This document shows positions 14,888 to 23,218 of a stretch of 23,245 nt of DNA, piece by piece. Position numbers and translations under genes: made by a program. Location of the stretch: positions 1 through 23,245 of the forward strand of contig JAJDES010000588.1 of the NCBI GenBank assembly GCA_029259675.1, in the 5' to 3' direction. Within the stretch, counting starts at the first letter, position 1. Each line of letters opens with the position of its first letter. The notes below the pieces were generated by a model that searched no databases, had not been told where the DNA came from, and was given only the letters and a program-made list of their open reading frames with translations. Source of the DNA: Planctomycetota bacterium. Lineage in GTDB: Bacteria > Planctomycetota > UBA1135 > GCA-002686595.

Positions 14888-16501
14888 ATGCCCGGTCAGC
14901 AACCCCTGTCCTTCGACGACGATCAAGATCCGCTCCTGGAGCGAGACGAAGTCTCGGCCGAAGAGCCCATCGCCAATCGCCCCGCTGCCAACGCCAGATT
15001 GAGTTCGTCGGTCGAATTTACGGAAGACGACAACTCTGGCAAATTCGATGCTGACGACTTCCTTGGATTGGAAGGGGAGGTTGCTGAAATGCCTTCTCCG
15101 TTCTCGTCCGGCCAAGGCGGAGAGTCTGCGGATGGCCTGCCCGGTGCCCAAATGGAAATGGGCGCCGATGGCCAGGTGGAGCTTTCCAACGGTTGGTTGT
15201 TGGAATTGCCGGAAGAAGCCATGGCGGGACTGGAAGGGGTGGAAGGCTCCGAGTCCAACCAAATGAACTCTTCGCTTTCCATGGTCGAGCCGCCCAGCGC
15301 GGCACCGGCGGCGACCATGTCGGAAGAGACTGTCGAACAGGACGAGAATTTCAGTGACGGCACACTCGGCACTCCGAGTTTCGAGCCTGGCGCTGACGGA
15401 GAGGAGCCATTCGCGGAGGGCTACTCCGAAGACGGAGAATTCGAAGAGGGCGAATTTGACGAGGAGTTTGAGCTCGAACCTCAGGCTGCTTCGAATTCGC
15501 GCCGCAAGCTGTTCATGGCGGTCGGATTCACCGCCGGTCTTTTGGTCGTGGCGCTCCAGGTCTTCTTTCCCGACCTGATGACGGGCGGGACGGCATCCGA
15601 CTCCACCGACGTCGCCGAAGTCCCCAACGCGGGCAACAGCACAGCAACCAACCAGGCGCAGCAGTCGCAAACGGCGACGAACACCGGCGTCGATGCGCAG
15701 CAGCAAACTGCACAAAATCAAACGGTTGAACTCCCCGATGCGGGAACAGCCGTTTCGGGTACAAACGGGAACCAGACGGCGACGACCGCAGGTTCCAATC
15801 AACCGGCTACGCAAGTGACCCAAGCCCCCGAGCTTGTGGGTCCCGAACGGAACTCAGCTAGGCGCGCCGCTCTGCGCAATTTGTTGGGTCGCGTCAGTCA
15901 AGCAGCGGAAGGCGGCGACTTGGTCGCCAGCAACAACGAATCGGGTACCACGGGTATGCCCTTCGGCATCAGCTTGCCCGATGCAACGAGTGGAGAAAGC
16001 CAAACCTCGATCGAAGGTGCTCGCTTCGAGCCCAGTGACTTGCGCGTGGTTCCCGCTGCCAGCAGTACCGGCTCCGGATTGATTTGGACGGGATCGGCGA
16101 TCCCCATGGAACAAATCGAAAGCGCTGCTCGAGTTCAAACTCCGGCTGTCGGCATCGTGCGCGCCACGATGATTTCGGGCGAAGTTTTTGAGGGCCGCTT
16201 GGTCGCAGTGGGCGAGTCGCGCATCTGGGTAGATGTGGGCAGCGGTCGCTTGGGCCTCGACGGCAAGCGCCTGGAGTCCATCGATCGCCTGGCCGAACCT
16301 GACGCGGACGTGGAATTGGATGTGGTGAGCCCGGGCCAGCGCGTTCGCGTGCGGACGCCCGGTGGCGTGCTTTACGGCAAAGTGCGTTCCGTCGTCGGGG
16401 AAGAGGTCACGCTCGTTACCGACAAGGGAGGCCGAATCACGCTTGTTAATCCGGTGATTGAGCCTATTGGTCGGCTTTCGGGACTCGTTTCTCAGCCCTA
16501 G
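14888..16501 (+). CDS. Single-pass membrane protein with acidic N-terminus and duplicated beta-barrel-like C-terminus
   Basis: A 537-residue protein I cannot assign to a named family. Residues 1-200 are acidic and look disordered, with a dense E/D/F stretch at 173-198. Residues 207-227 are one membrane helix after RRK, so the N-terminus is probably cytoplasmic. Residues 235-315 are a Gln/Asn/Thr/Ala-rich linker. The folded C-terminus (about 418-530), predicted outside, holds two similar units: VGIVRATMISGEVFEGRLVA...ESRIWVDVG...LGLDG at 421-460 and RVRVRTPGGVLYGKVRSV...EEVTLVTDKGGRITLV at 485-520. Each reads as G-x-x-(F/Y)-x-G followed by a strand and a closing hydrophobic strand, as in small SH3- or Sm-like barrels. 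The gene stands alone between selB and tRNA-Pro. The overall plan mirrors the HTH-acidic-membrane protein at 1.4 kb. Confidence 0.65.
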   Translation: MPGQQPLSFDDDQDPLLERDEVSAEEPIANRPAANARLSSSVEFTEDDNSGKFDADDFLGLEGEVAEMPSPFSSGQGGESADGLPGAQMEMGADGQVELSNGWLLELPEEAMAGLEGVEGSESNQMNSSLSMVEPPSAAPAATMSEETVEQDENFSDGTLGTPSFEPGADGEEPFAEGYSEDGEFEEGEFDEEFELEPQAASNSRRKLFMAVGFTAGLLVVALQVFFPDLMTGGTASDSTDVAEVPNAGNSTATNQAQQSQTATNTGVDAQQQTAQNQTVELPDAGTAVSGTNGNQTATTAGSNQPATQVTQAPELVGPERNSARRAALRNLLGRVSQAAEGGDLVASNNESGTTGMPFGISLPDATSGESQTSIEGARFEPSDLRVVPAASSTGSGLIWTGSAIPMEQIESAARVQTPAVGIVRATMISGEVFEGRLVAVGESRIWVDVGSGRLGLDGKRLESIDRLAEPDADVELDVVSPGQRVRVRTPGGVLYGKVRSVVGEEVTLVTDKGGRITLVNPVIEPIGRLSGLVSQP

Positions 16502-16577
16502 GCGGATAGCCGCCCGGCCCCGATGAGCACAGTCGCAACCCCTTGGAGGGGTGCGCTTCGGTTGACTTGGATCAGAG

Positions 16578-16594
16578 CCGCCCTTGACGGGCGG
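16578..16594 (+). terminator. CCGCCC/GGGCGG stem-loop
   Basis: CCGCCC at 16578-16583 and GGGCGG at 16589-16594 flank a five-base loop (TTGAC), between the end of the membrane protein gene and tRNA-Pro. There is no U-tract. The same bases hold the putative -35 of the tRNA promoter, so it may be either a weak terminator or coincidental. Confidence 0.3.
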
Positions 16595-16610
16595 TGAGCG
16601 CAGACATACT
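16584..16610 (+). promoter_or_regulatory. Promoter for tRNA-Pro
   Basis: TTGACG at 16584-16589 and CATACT at 16605-16610 form a -35/-10 pair with a short 15-nt spacer. A start near 16617 would give about 9 nt of leader before the mature tRNA at 16626. The -10 resembles the other TANACT boxes in the window. Confidence 0.45.
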
Positions 16611-16625
16611 CTCCGGACCGTTTCC

Positions 16626-16702
16626 CGGGGTGTGGCTCAGCTTGGTAGAGCGCTGCGTTCGGGTCGCAGAGGTCGGAGGTTCAAATCCTCTCACCCCGAC
16701 CA
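16626..16702 (+). tRNA. tRNA-Pro (anticodon CGG)
   Basis: A complete 77-nt cloverleaf. The acceptor stem CGGGGTG (16626-16632) pairs with CACCCCG (16692-16698), followed by discriminator A and an encoded CCA (16700-16702). The D-arm is GCTC/GAGC; the anticodon stem CTGCG/CGCAG encloses TTCGGGT, giving anticodon CGG at 16660-16662, followed by G37 as usual for proline tRNAs. The T-arm has TTCAAAT. It decodes CCG, a favoured codon in GC-rich genomes. Confidence 0.96.
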
Positions 16703-17291
16703 CTCCCTGCCATACTCTTTGCCGCGCGGCAGAATGCGCGTGGTTGGGCTTGGCACTTTTTGGATCGCCGGCGATATTCCCGTTCGCCTTCTTTCTCCCG
16801 TGCTTCCGTTGCCGCTTGGCGGCAGGCTGCAGGGCCGCGCATCCGCGCGTTCCGGGCGCCGGTAGCAGGGCCGTCCGAGAATCGAGAGCTCCGCTCTTCA
16901 CCCACCCAAAGCATCCGGAGTCCGCGCCTCCAGGCCGGTTCACAGGTTGTTTTGGTCGTAGGCAGGCGCGGTGCATGGAATGAGACGGTTGCGCAGCACC
17001 GTGAGCTGCGCGCGCGTGGGGAGCTATTCCAGCCCCTTGCGATTCACCCGTATGGCGGGCCCCACGGGGACCGGCGGGCGCCCCGTTGGTGGGCACTTTT
17101 CAACCGAGCACTCCAAGCCCGAGCCTTGAAAGCACAATCATCCGCGCTCTGGACATCCAGATCCGCATTTCGGCTGTCCCGCATGGGCTACCGAATCGGA
17201 CGTGCTGCCAAGAACGTCGACTGAAGCGCCCCAGGCCGGGGATCGTCCCCGATCGCAGCGCCTCCGACATCCTTCCCCATTCTCAGAACCT
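16703..17291 (+). other. 589-nt spacer between tRNA-Pro and rho
   Basis: No convincing coding region. A CATACT box at 16711-16716, directly after the tRNA, resembles the promoter boxes elsewhere, and several GC-rich inverted repeats follow, the clearest being GCGCAGC 16991-16997 with GCTGCGC 17005-17011. A rho leader or a small RNA is possible; I do not recognise RNase P, SRP, 6S or tmRNA signatures. Confidence 0.35.
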
Positions 17292-19028
17292 ATGTCCGTA
17301 GAACGCGAGAAGTCCTCCACTGACCCCAGCGCCCTGCCCTTTGGAGCCATGGATCGCCAGGCGCCTTCCAAAGCCGGACTTTCCAAGGGCAAGACCGCGC
17401 CCAAGCGCCGCACAAGGAGCGCCGGTCGCAAGGAGGCCGAGGGATCCGCCACGGAGTCCGATACGCGCCCCAAGAAAGCTGACGACACGGCTTCCGAAGG
17501 TGGCCAGCGCCGAACTCGAAGCACACGGGGTAGGGGACGACAGGCCAGAACGCGCACGGATTCCGAGCGAGCTCCCGAGGGCGAAAACCGCCGCACGGCC
17601 CAGGGTGGTCGAGGGGGCAGCCGGCCGGACAATCAATCCGCCGGCGACGAAGAGGGCGGGCGCGGGGGCGGACGCCCGCGGCGCAGGCGCAGCCGAAGAA
17701 ACAAGGGGCCGAATAGCCCGGGTGAAGCCGGTGGTGCCCAGCGTGGAGCCGGGGGCCAAGGGGCATCTGAAAAAACGCACAAACGCCACGCGCGCGGGGG
17801 GGGGCCGGCCGAGGGCAGTGGGCAGCGCCGGAAGAAGCGCGGCCGCAAGGAATACTCGGCTCAGCGCGGACAGGGCCAAAAGCAGGGGGCGCGCCCCGAA
17901 GCCGTCAAAGGGCAAGCCGAGGGACTCTTCGCCCTGGAGCACGCCTTCCACGGCCACATCTCTTTGAAAGAGAACGGCTACCTTTCCAACAAGAAGACCG
18001 ATATCCACGTCGCGCCGCGGCTCACCAAAAAGTACGACCTGCGCGACGGTTCCATTGTCACGGGTCCCGTCGGGCGCGCCCACGGTCGCTACAAATTCGA
18101 GCTCCTGGATGTGGAGACGGTGGACGGCAAGCCGCCGGGCGAGATGCGTTCGGTCCCCAAGTTCAAGAGCTTGGTCACCATCGATCCCGATTTTCACTAC
18201 GCAGTCGGGGATCTGACTTCGGACATATCCCTGCGCACGATGGATCTGATTTGCCCGGTTGGTCGCGGTCAACGGGGACTGATTGTGGCTCCCCCGCGCT
18301 CGGGCAAGACGATCTTGATGCAAAAGTTCGCCCACGCGATCGAAGAGCACTACACCGATGTGCACGTGATCATTCTTCTGGTCGATGAAAGGCCAGAAGA
18401 GGCGACGGAGTGGAAGCGCACCATGACCCGGGGCGAGGTTTATGTCAGCACGAATGACGAAGCCGCGAAGAACCACGTGGATGTGTGCGAAGTGGTGTGG
18501 CGGCGCTGCAAGCGCTTGGTTGAGTTGGGCGAAGATGTCGTGCTCATCTTGGATTCGATCACTCGCATGGCGCGGGCCTACAACCACGTGCACGGCAGCA
18601 GCGGCAAGACCATGTCCGGCGGTATTGATTCGCGCGCCATGGAAAGGCCCAAACAATTCTTCGGATCCGCCCGCAATACGGAAACTGCGGGTTCTTTGAC
18701 GATTCTCGGCACAGCCCTGGTTGAAACCGGCAGCCGCATGGATCAGGTGATCTTCGAGGAGTTCAAAGGTACGGGCAACATGGAGCTCGTCCTTTCGCGC
18801 AAGCTCTCCGACCGGCGCATCTTTCCAGCCATCGACTTGCAAAAATCGGGCACGCGCAAGGACGAAAAGTTGCTCGGTTCCGAGCAGTTGCGCCTCGTGA
18901 ATACCCTGCGCCGAGTTTTGTTGCGCATGCACTTCGCAGAGGCGATGGAACTCCTGATCGACCGGCTTTCGAACACCGAGCGCAACATGGATTTCCTCAA
19001 GCGCTTCGAACTGGATCCGGATCAGTAA
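17292..19028 (+). CDS. rho: Transcription termination factor Rho with long basic N-terminal extension
   Basis: Rho is the hexameric ATP-driven RNA helicase that ends transcription. The ATG at 17292 (578 residues) is preferred over an in-frame start at 17202, but neither has a good ribosome binding site. Residues 1-210 are low complexity, rich in R, G, K, Q and S (for example RGRGRQARTRT and GGRGGGRPRRRRSRRN), and replace the usual helical Rho N-terminal domain. The RNA-binding cold-shock-like domain is at about 213-275. The ATPase core follows, with Walker A GLIVAPPRSGKT (ending near 340), LLVDERPEEATEW, Walker B VVLILDSITRMARAY, GTALVETGSRMDQVIFEEFKGTGN and LDPDQ at the end. The primary-site motif GFGFLR is changed to FHGHIS. 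A run of nine G lies in the N-terminal part. The glycosyltransferase starts 9 nt after the stop. Confidence 0.95.
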   Translation: MSVEREKSSTDPSALPFGAMDRQAPSKAGLSKGKTAPKRRTRSAGRKEAEGSATESDTRPKKADDTASEGGQRRTRSTRGRGRQARTRTDSERAPEGENRRTAQGGRGGSRPDNQSAGDEEGGRGGGRPRRRRSRRNKGPNSPGEAGGAQRGAGGQGASEKTHKRHARGGGPAEGSGQRRKKRGRKEYSAQRGQGQKQGARPEAVKGQAEGLFALEHAFHGHISLKENGYLSNKKTDIHVAPRLTKKYDLRDGSIVTGPVGRAHGRYKFELLDVETVDGKPPGEMRSVPKFKSLVTIDPDFHYAVGDLTSDISLRTMDLICPVGRGQRGLIVAPPRSGKTILMQKFAHAIEEHYTDVHVIILLVDERPEEATEWKRTMTRGEVYVSTNDEAAKNHVDVCEVVWRRCKRLVELGEDVVLILDSITRMARAYNHVHGSSGKTMSGGIDSRAMERPKQFFGSARNTETAGSLTILGTALVETGSRMDQVIFEEFKGTGNMELVLSRKLSDRRIFPAIDLQKSGTRKDEKLLGSEQLRLVNTLRRVLLRMHFAEAMELLIDRLSNTERNMDFLKRFELDPDQ

Positions 19029-19037
19029 GCTCTGGCC

Positions 19038-20861
19038 TTGGACTTTTCCGAGCCACACATCGAGCCACTGAAGCAGCAGCGATCGCTCGCTCCGCGCTGG
19101 CTCCTGTTGTGCGTGTTGCTGTTCGTGCCGTTGTTCCTGCGCCTATGGCCGGTCGGGCACGGCTTGCCCGAGAATTACTTGGCGGACACCCACGTTGTTC
19201 GCAACGCACTGGGCATGGCGCGCGACAAAAACCCGGTCCCGCCGGGCGGCACGTACTCAAGCTATCCCTACTTCTTGCCCTACTGTCTACTGCCGGTTTA
19301 CGCGGGCCAGTACGCGTTGGGTCGAGCGACCGGTGATTGGGCCGGAGCGGGGGAATTCGGGGCGCAAGTATTGGAGAATCCCGGGCGCGTGCATTTGCCG
19401 GCGCGTGTGTTGGTGGCGCTCTTTGGTGTGCTCACGGTGTTCTTTGTTTATCGCGTTGCGCGCCGCGCCGGGCAAGGACCGGGGGCCTTAATTGCCGCCT
19501 GGTTGGTTGCAACCGGATTGTTGCACATCCACTTTTCGATTCAGGAGAGACCCTGGGGGCCCATGACGATGTTCATGGCCCTGTCCGCCTGGCCGGCGGC
19601 CAATTTCATGCTCGCCGGCAAGCGTCGCGATCTTTTGCTGACGGGTTTGTGTGCGGGGCTGGCCGCAGCAACCCATCAAGCCGGTCTCTTGGCCCTGGCC
19701 ATTCCGGGGCTCGCTTGGCTCATGGGGCCCGCGGGTTGGCGCGGACCTGAATTGAAGCGGCGTTTCATAGACGGTGTGCTGGCAGTGGCATGCTTCTCTG
19801 CATTGGCGCTTGTTCTCGGTCATCCCTACCTCTTCGTTCACGGTCCCAGCCAAGCCGAATCGTTCACGGCCCAGCCCGACCTCGACATTACCGTCGGGGG
19901 GCAAGGCATGGTTTTCGAGCTGCGCATGGCGTCGACCGTGCGACTCGCGAAGGCGTTGATCGGCTACGATCCAGCTCTAGTCGTACTGGCACTATTGGGC
20001 TTGATGTTTGGGATTGCACGCAGGGGCACGCGCGTGCCGACCCTCTTTGCGGTCGGCTGGTTGGCCTTCTTTCTGACCAATCAGAACGATCACGTGCGCT
20101 ATCTCTTGCCCGCCTGCGTGTTGCTGGCTTGGCCTGCGGGCTGGGCGGGCGAGATGCTGTGGAAGCACCGCATCGGACGCTTTGCGCTGCTGCCGCTCTT
20201 GTTCTTGCCGCTCGTGCAGGCCCTGCGCATGGGCAGCGTGTTGCGAGCGGAGGATACGCGCGCGGAAGCGGCGCGCCTGTGTTCGATGTTGCCGGACGGT
20301 GCGCGGGTTGCTGTGGATCGCTACGGTCCGGTTCTCGCGCTAAATCAAGAGAGCTTGCAGCGCCTGTCCGGCTGGCGCGAATTGAGCACGCGCGAAGGCC
20401 ATCGACTTGAGCTGTTGACGGCAGGTTTGGAAACCCAAGACGGGGCCGGGCTGGACGCGCTTTCCCTGGGCGATGTCTTTCTATTCTTCGATCGCACGCA
20501 GCACTACTTTGTTGACGCGTCGGCACCGATTGCCAAGTCCGAGCCGCAGGTTCTGGAAGTGAAGCATGACGCCCAGAAGGTGCTGCGCAGCTTGGGCGTC
20601 ACCCATGTAATGCTTGTGGATCGCAGGCCGGGCGACGGACAGCCATCGCTGCTATTGCCTGAGGCGAAGGCCGGCGGACATGAAGAGAATCCCGCGCCGC
20701 TGCGACTGGCGCCCAAGGCGCTTTTCACAGTCGATCCAAGCAGCAGTGCCGAGCCGGCGCAGGAAGCTTTCTTGCCGACGGAAATGGAGTTTCCCCTAAC
20801 CCAATTGTGGGCGGTGAAGAGGCCGGGCCCGCGCATCGAGCTTTTTGCCCTGGGGGATTGA
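19038..20861 (+). CDS. GT39/PMT-like membrane glycosyltransferase
   Basis: A 607-residue polytopic membrane protein starting at TTG, 9 nt after the rho stop and so probably co-transcribed. The first helix is at about 20-38, followed by a periplasmic loop with LPENYLADTHVVRNALGMA and YSSYPYFLPYCLLPVYA; the Asp50 here sits where GT-C enzymes keep the acidic metal/acceptor residue, and the Y-P-x-F stretch resembles the family's N-P-x-x-x-Y-P-S block. Roughly ten further hydrophobic helices follow up to about residue 400 (for example FALLPLLFLPLVQAL), then a soluble C-terminal domain of about 200 residues. The GT39 family moves sugars from polyprenyl-phosphate donors to proteins or lipids outside the membrane; the acceptor here is unknown. 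The pairing with rho is a positional observation only. Confidence 0.75.
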   Translation: MDFSEPHIEPLKQQRSLAPRWLLLCVLLFVPLFLRLWPVGHGLPENYLADTHVVRNALGMARDKNPVPPGGTYSSYPYFLPYCLLPVYAGQYALGRATGDWAGAGEFGAQVLENPGRVHLPARVLVALFGVLTVFFVYRVARRAGQGPGALIAAWLVATGLLHIHFSIQERPWGPMTMFMALSAWPAANFMLAGKRRDLLLTGLCAGLAAATHQAGLLALAIPGLAWLMGPAGWRGPELKRRFIDGVLAVACFSALALVLGHPYLFVHGPSQAESFTAQPDLDITVGGQGMVFELRMASTVRLAKALIGYDPALVVLALLGLMFGIARRGTRVPTLFAVGWLAFFLTNQNDHVRYLLPACVLLAWPAGWAGEMLWKHRIGRFALLPLLFLPLVQALRMGSVLRAEDTRAEAARLCSMLPDGARVAVDRYGPVLALNQESLQRLSGWRELSTREGHRLELLTAGLETQDGAGLDALSLGDVFLFFDRTQHYFVDASAPIAKSEPQVLEVKHDAQKVLRSLGVTHVMLVDRRPGDGQPSLLLPEAKAGGHEENPAPLRLAPKALFTVDPSSSAEPAQEAFLPTEMEFPLTQLWAVKRPGPRIELFALGD

Positions 20862-20912
20862 TGCGAGCCGCGCCTAGGCGCGCTTTAGGTCCCACCTTCG
20901 ACGAGGCCTGGG

Positions 20913-20918
20913 TATAGT
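20913..20918 (+). promoter_or_regulatory. Putative -10 box (TATAGT) for the S9 peptidase
   Basis: TATAGT lies 52 nt after the glycosyltransferase stop and upstream of all in-frame starts of the peptidase. A start near 20925 would give a leader of about 130 nt to the ATG at 21055. No standard -35. Confidence 0.4.
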
Positions 20919-21054
20919 CGCCCTTTCTCCACCGATGCCTGCGGCGACTGCCTGCGTGCGGTTCTCCGGCATTGGTCGCATTCAGAACGGCGCGAAGCTG
21001 CGTCCGTTTCTCAATCCCACCATCCACAAAATGGGCCCACTACCCACCAACGGC

Positions 21055-23151
21055 ATGATGACACGCGCTCCCCTGGCTTCTTTGTTGGCTGCAGTTGCCT
21101 GCTTCAACTTGGCCTCTCCCCACTTCAGTTTTGAGCCCTCGGTCTTCGCCGCCGGGGACACCATGAGCCCCGAACAGGTGGCCAAGATTCGCAGCATCAG
21201 CAGCGTGGCGATCGCGGAGAACGGCGAGCACATCGCGTACGTAATGAGCGTGCCGCGATTGCCCGGCAGCGATGAGAACGGAAGTGCGTGGAGCGAGTTG
21301 CACGTGACGACTCGCGGCGGCGATTCGCGCCCCTACATCACGGGCGATGTTTCGATCGGCAGCGTGAGTTGGCGACCGGGTGGCCGCGATATTTGCTACT
21401 TGTCCAAGCGCGAAGGTGACGAGCACACTGCGCTCTACGCAATCGCCGTTGCAGGTGGTGAATCCCGGCGCCTCCTGTCACACGAAACTTCGATTCGTTC
21501 CTATTCCTTCAGTCCCGACGGTTCACGCGTTGCCTTCTTGGCCAGCGAGGAGGATTCCAAGGAGCACAAGGAGTTGGAGGAGAAGGGCTTCAATGCCGAG
21601 ATCGTCGAGGAGCAGCTGCATTTCACTCGGCTGTGGATCGCCGAGCCCGGCAATTCGGATTCGGAGCCGCGTCAGGTCGAATTGGAGGGCAATTTGACTT
21701 CCTTGGTTTGGAGCGCAAGCGGCAATGAAGTCGCCGTGGCCGTCGCGCCCACGCCCCTGATCGACGACTACTACATGAAGCGCCACCTGGCCGTGGTGGA
21801 CGTCGATGGAGGCGGAGTCGTATGGGAACTCGAAAACATCGGCAAGCTCGGAGCTGTTGCTTGGAGTACGGACGGCAGCAAATTGGCTTTTGTATCCGGC
21901 GAAGATCTCAACGATCCCGCCGCCGGACGTCTGTACGTGGCGAACCGCGCGAGCGGATCCGTTCAGGACGTCCTGCCGAATTACAACGGCCACGTCAGTT
22001 CCATTGCTTGGCGCGATGCCGATTCCATCGTGTTCCTCGGTGAGGAGGGGACGCACACCGCCCTCAGCAGCGTCGCCCACGACGGAACGAATCGTCGCGT
22101 TCATTTGGCTCCTACGCGCGTGCTCTCGGGGCTTTCGCTATCCAAGAACGGGCATTCCATCGCGTTGCGCAGTGATTCCGCATCGCATCCGTCCGAAGTG
22201 CACGCGCTGGACCTAGCCGAGGGCGGCGCCACGAAGCTTGAGCGACTGACGGATTCCAACCCCTGGCTGGCCGACGTTCCCCTGGCGCCGCAGCGCGTGG
22301 AAAGCTATCTGGCCCGCGACGGACTCGAGCTTGAAGGCATCCTGATCGAACCCCTCAATCGAATCGAAGGGCAACGCTATCCCCTCATCCTCGCCGTGCA
22401 CGGCGGACCCGAAGCGCACATCAAGGACGGTTGGCTGACGGGATATTCCTATCCCGGACAGGTGGCCGCGGGCGAAGGCTTCGCCGTCTTTTACCCGAAC
22501 TACCGCGGCAGCACCGGACGCGGAGTGGATTTCTCCAAGCTTGGCCAAGCGGATTATGCGGGCGCTGAATTCGATGACTTGATCGACGCTGTGGATCACT
22601 TGATCGCCATCGGCTTGGTGGACAAGGACAAGGTCGGCATCACCGGCGGCTCCTACGGCGGCTTTGCCACGGCTTGGTGCTCGACCTATCACTCCGAGCG
22701 CTTCGCCGCCGGTGTGATGTTCGTGGGCATCTCCAATCATCTTTCGAAGTCGGGTACGACCGACATACCCAATGAGATGTTCCTCGTGCACGCGCGCAAG
22801 CGCATGTGGGACGATTGGCAGTTTTACTTGGAGCGCAGTCCGATTTTTCACGTGGAGAAGGCGCGCACGCCGTTGCTCATCATGCACGGCAAATCCGATC
22901 CGCGCGTGCATCCGGCGCAGTCGTTGGAGCTCTTCCGGCAACTCAAGACCATCGGCAAAACACCGGTACGGCTTGTTTACTACCCGGGCGAAGGCCACGG
23001 CAACCGCAAGGCCGCTGCGCGCTACGATTACAACCTGCGCTCCAAGCGCTGGTTTGAGCACTACCTGCAGGGGGAAGGTGGAGAGGCACCGCCGCACGAG
23101 CTGACCTATCCGCTGCTCGAAAAAGAAGAGGAAGAGCTACCCGCTAACTAA
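21055..23151 (+). CDS. Secreted S9-family serine peptidase (prolyl oligopeptidase/acylaminoacyl peptidase type)
   Basis: The frame is open from 20935, but the ATG at 21055 (MMTRAPLASLLAAVACFNLA) begins a usual signal peptide and gives 698 residues. Residues about 40-400 are a WD40-like propeller of TolB/S9 type (repeated W-S-x-D/P-D-G blades such as YSFSPDGSRVAFLAS and VAWSTDGSKLAFVSG). The alpha/beta hydrolase domain begins near 420. The catalytic triad is Ser533 in GGSYGG, Asp615 in HGKSDPRVH and His648 in GEGHG; the oxyanion-side AVHGGPEAH is also present. The propeller restricts access to short peptides. Export suggests peptide scavenging in the periplasm. The order Ser-Asp-His and spacing are normal, so it is probably active. 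It ends before a strong stem-loop. Confidence 0.9.
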   Translation: MMTRAPLASLLAAVACFNLASPHFSFEPSVFAAGDTMSPEQVAKIRSISSVAIAENGEHIAYVMSVPRLPGSDENGSAWSELHVTTRGGDSRPYITGDVSIGSVSWRPGGRDICYLSKREGDEHTALYAIAVAGGESRRLLSHETSIRSYSFSPDGSRVAFLASEEDSKEHKELEEKGFNAEIVEEQLHFTRLWIAEPGNSDSEPRQVELEGNLTSLVWSASGNEVAVAVAPTPLIDDYYMKRHLAVVDVDGGGVVWELENIGKLGAVAWSTDGSKLAFVSGEDLNDPAAGRLYVANRASGSVQDVLPNYNGHVSSIAWRDADSIVFLGEEGTHTALSSVAHDGTNRRVHLAPTRVLSGLSLSKNGHSIALRSDSASHPSEVHALDLAEGGATKLERLTDSNPWLADVPLAPQRVESYLARDGLELEGILIEPLNRIEGQRYPLILAVHGGPEAHIKDGWLTGYSYPGQVAAGEGFAVFYPNYRGSTGRGVDFSKLGQADYAGAEFDDLIDAVDHLIAIGLVDKDKVGITGGSYGGFATAWCSTYHSERFAAGVMFVGISNHLSKSGTTDIPNEMFLVHARKRMWDDWQFYLERSPIFHVEKARTPLLIMHGKSDPRVHPAQSLELFRQLKTIGKTPVRLVYYPGEGHGNRKAAARYDYNLRSKRWFEHYLQGEGGEAPPHELTYPLLEKEEEELPAN

Positions 23152-23175
23152 GCCGCCCACATTAAGGCTGCAAAT

Positions 23176-23218
23176 TCGCCCGCAGGGTTTCCGGATCGCA
23201 TCCGGGGCCTGCGGGCGA
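23176..23218 (+). terminator. Nested stem-loop after the S9 peptidase
   Basis: TCGCCCGCAGG at 23176-23186 pairs perfectly with CCTGCGGGCGA at 23208-23218 (11 base pairs), and an inner hairpin CCGGAT 23191-23196 with ATCCGG 23200-23205 sits in its loop. It begins 25 nt after the stop codon. There is no U-tract downstream, so it is a likely 3' end structure or Rho-linked terminator rather than a classical intrinsic one. Confidence 0.55.

Noticed and set aside
14669..15823. Minus-strand open frame of 384 codons opposite the 14.9-kb membrane protein
   Set aside because: The plus strand gene has a normal start, a membrane helix and a plausible folded domain; the reverse frame is Arg/Gly/His-rich without domain features.
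16572..17096. Minus-strand open frame covering tRNA-Pro
   Set aside because: It runs across a complete tRNA gene; part of its product is the reverse translation of the tRNA, a frequent artefact.
17283..19058. Minus-strand open frame of 591 codons opposite rho
   Set aside because: Antisense to rho, with a composition expected from reversing its codons; no family resemblance.
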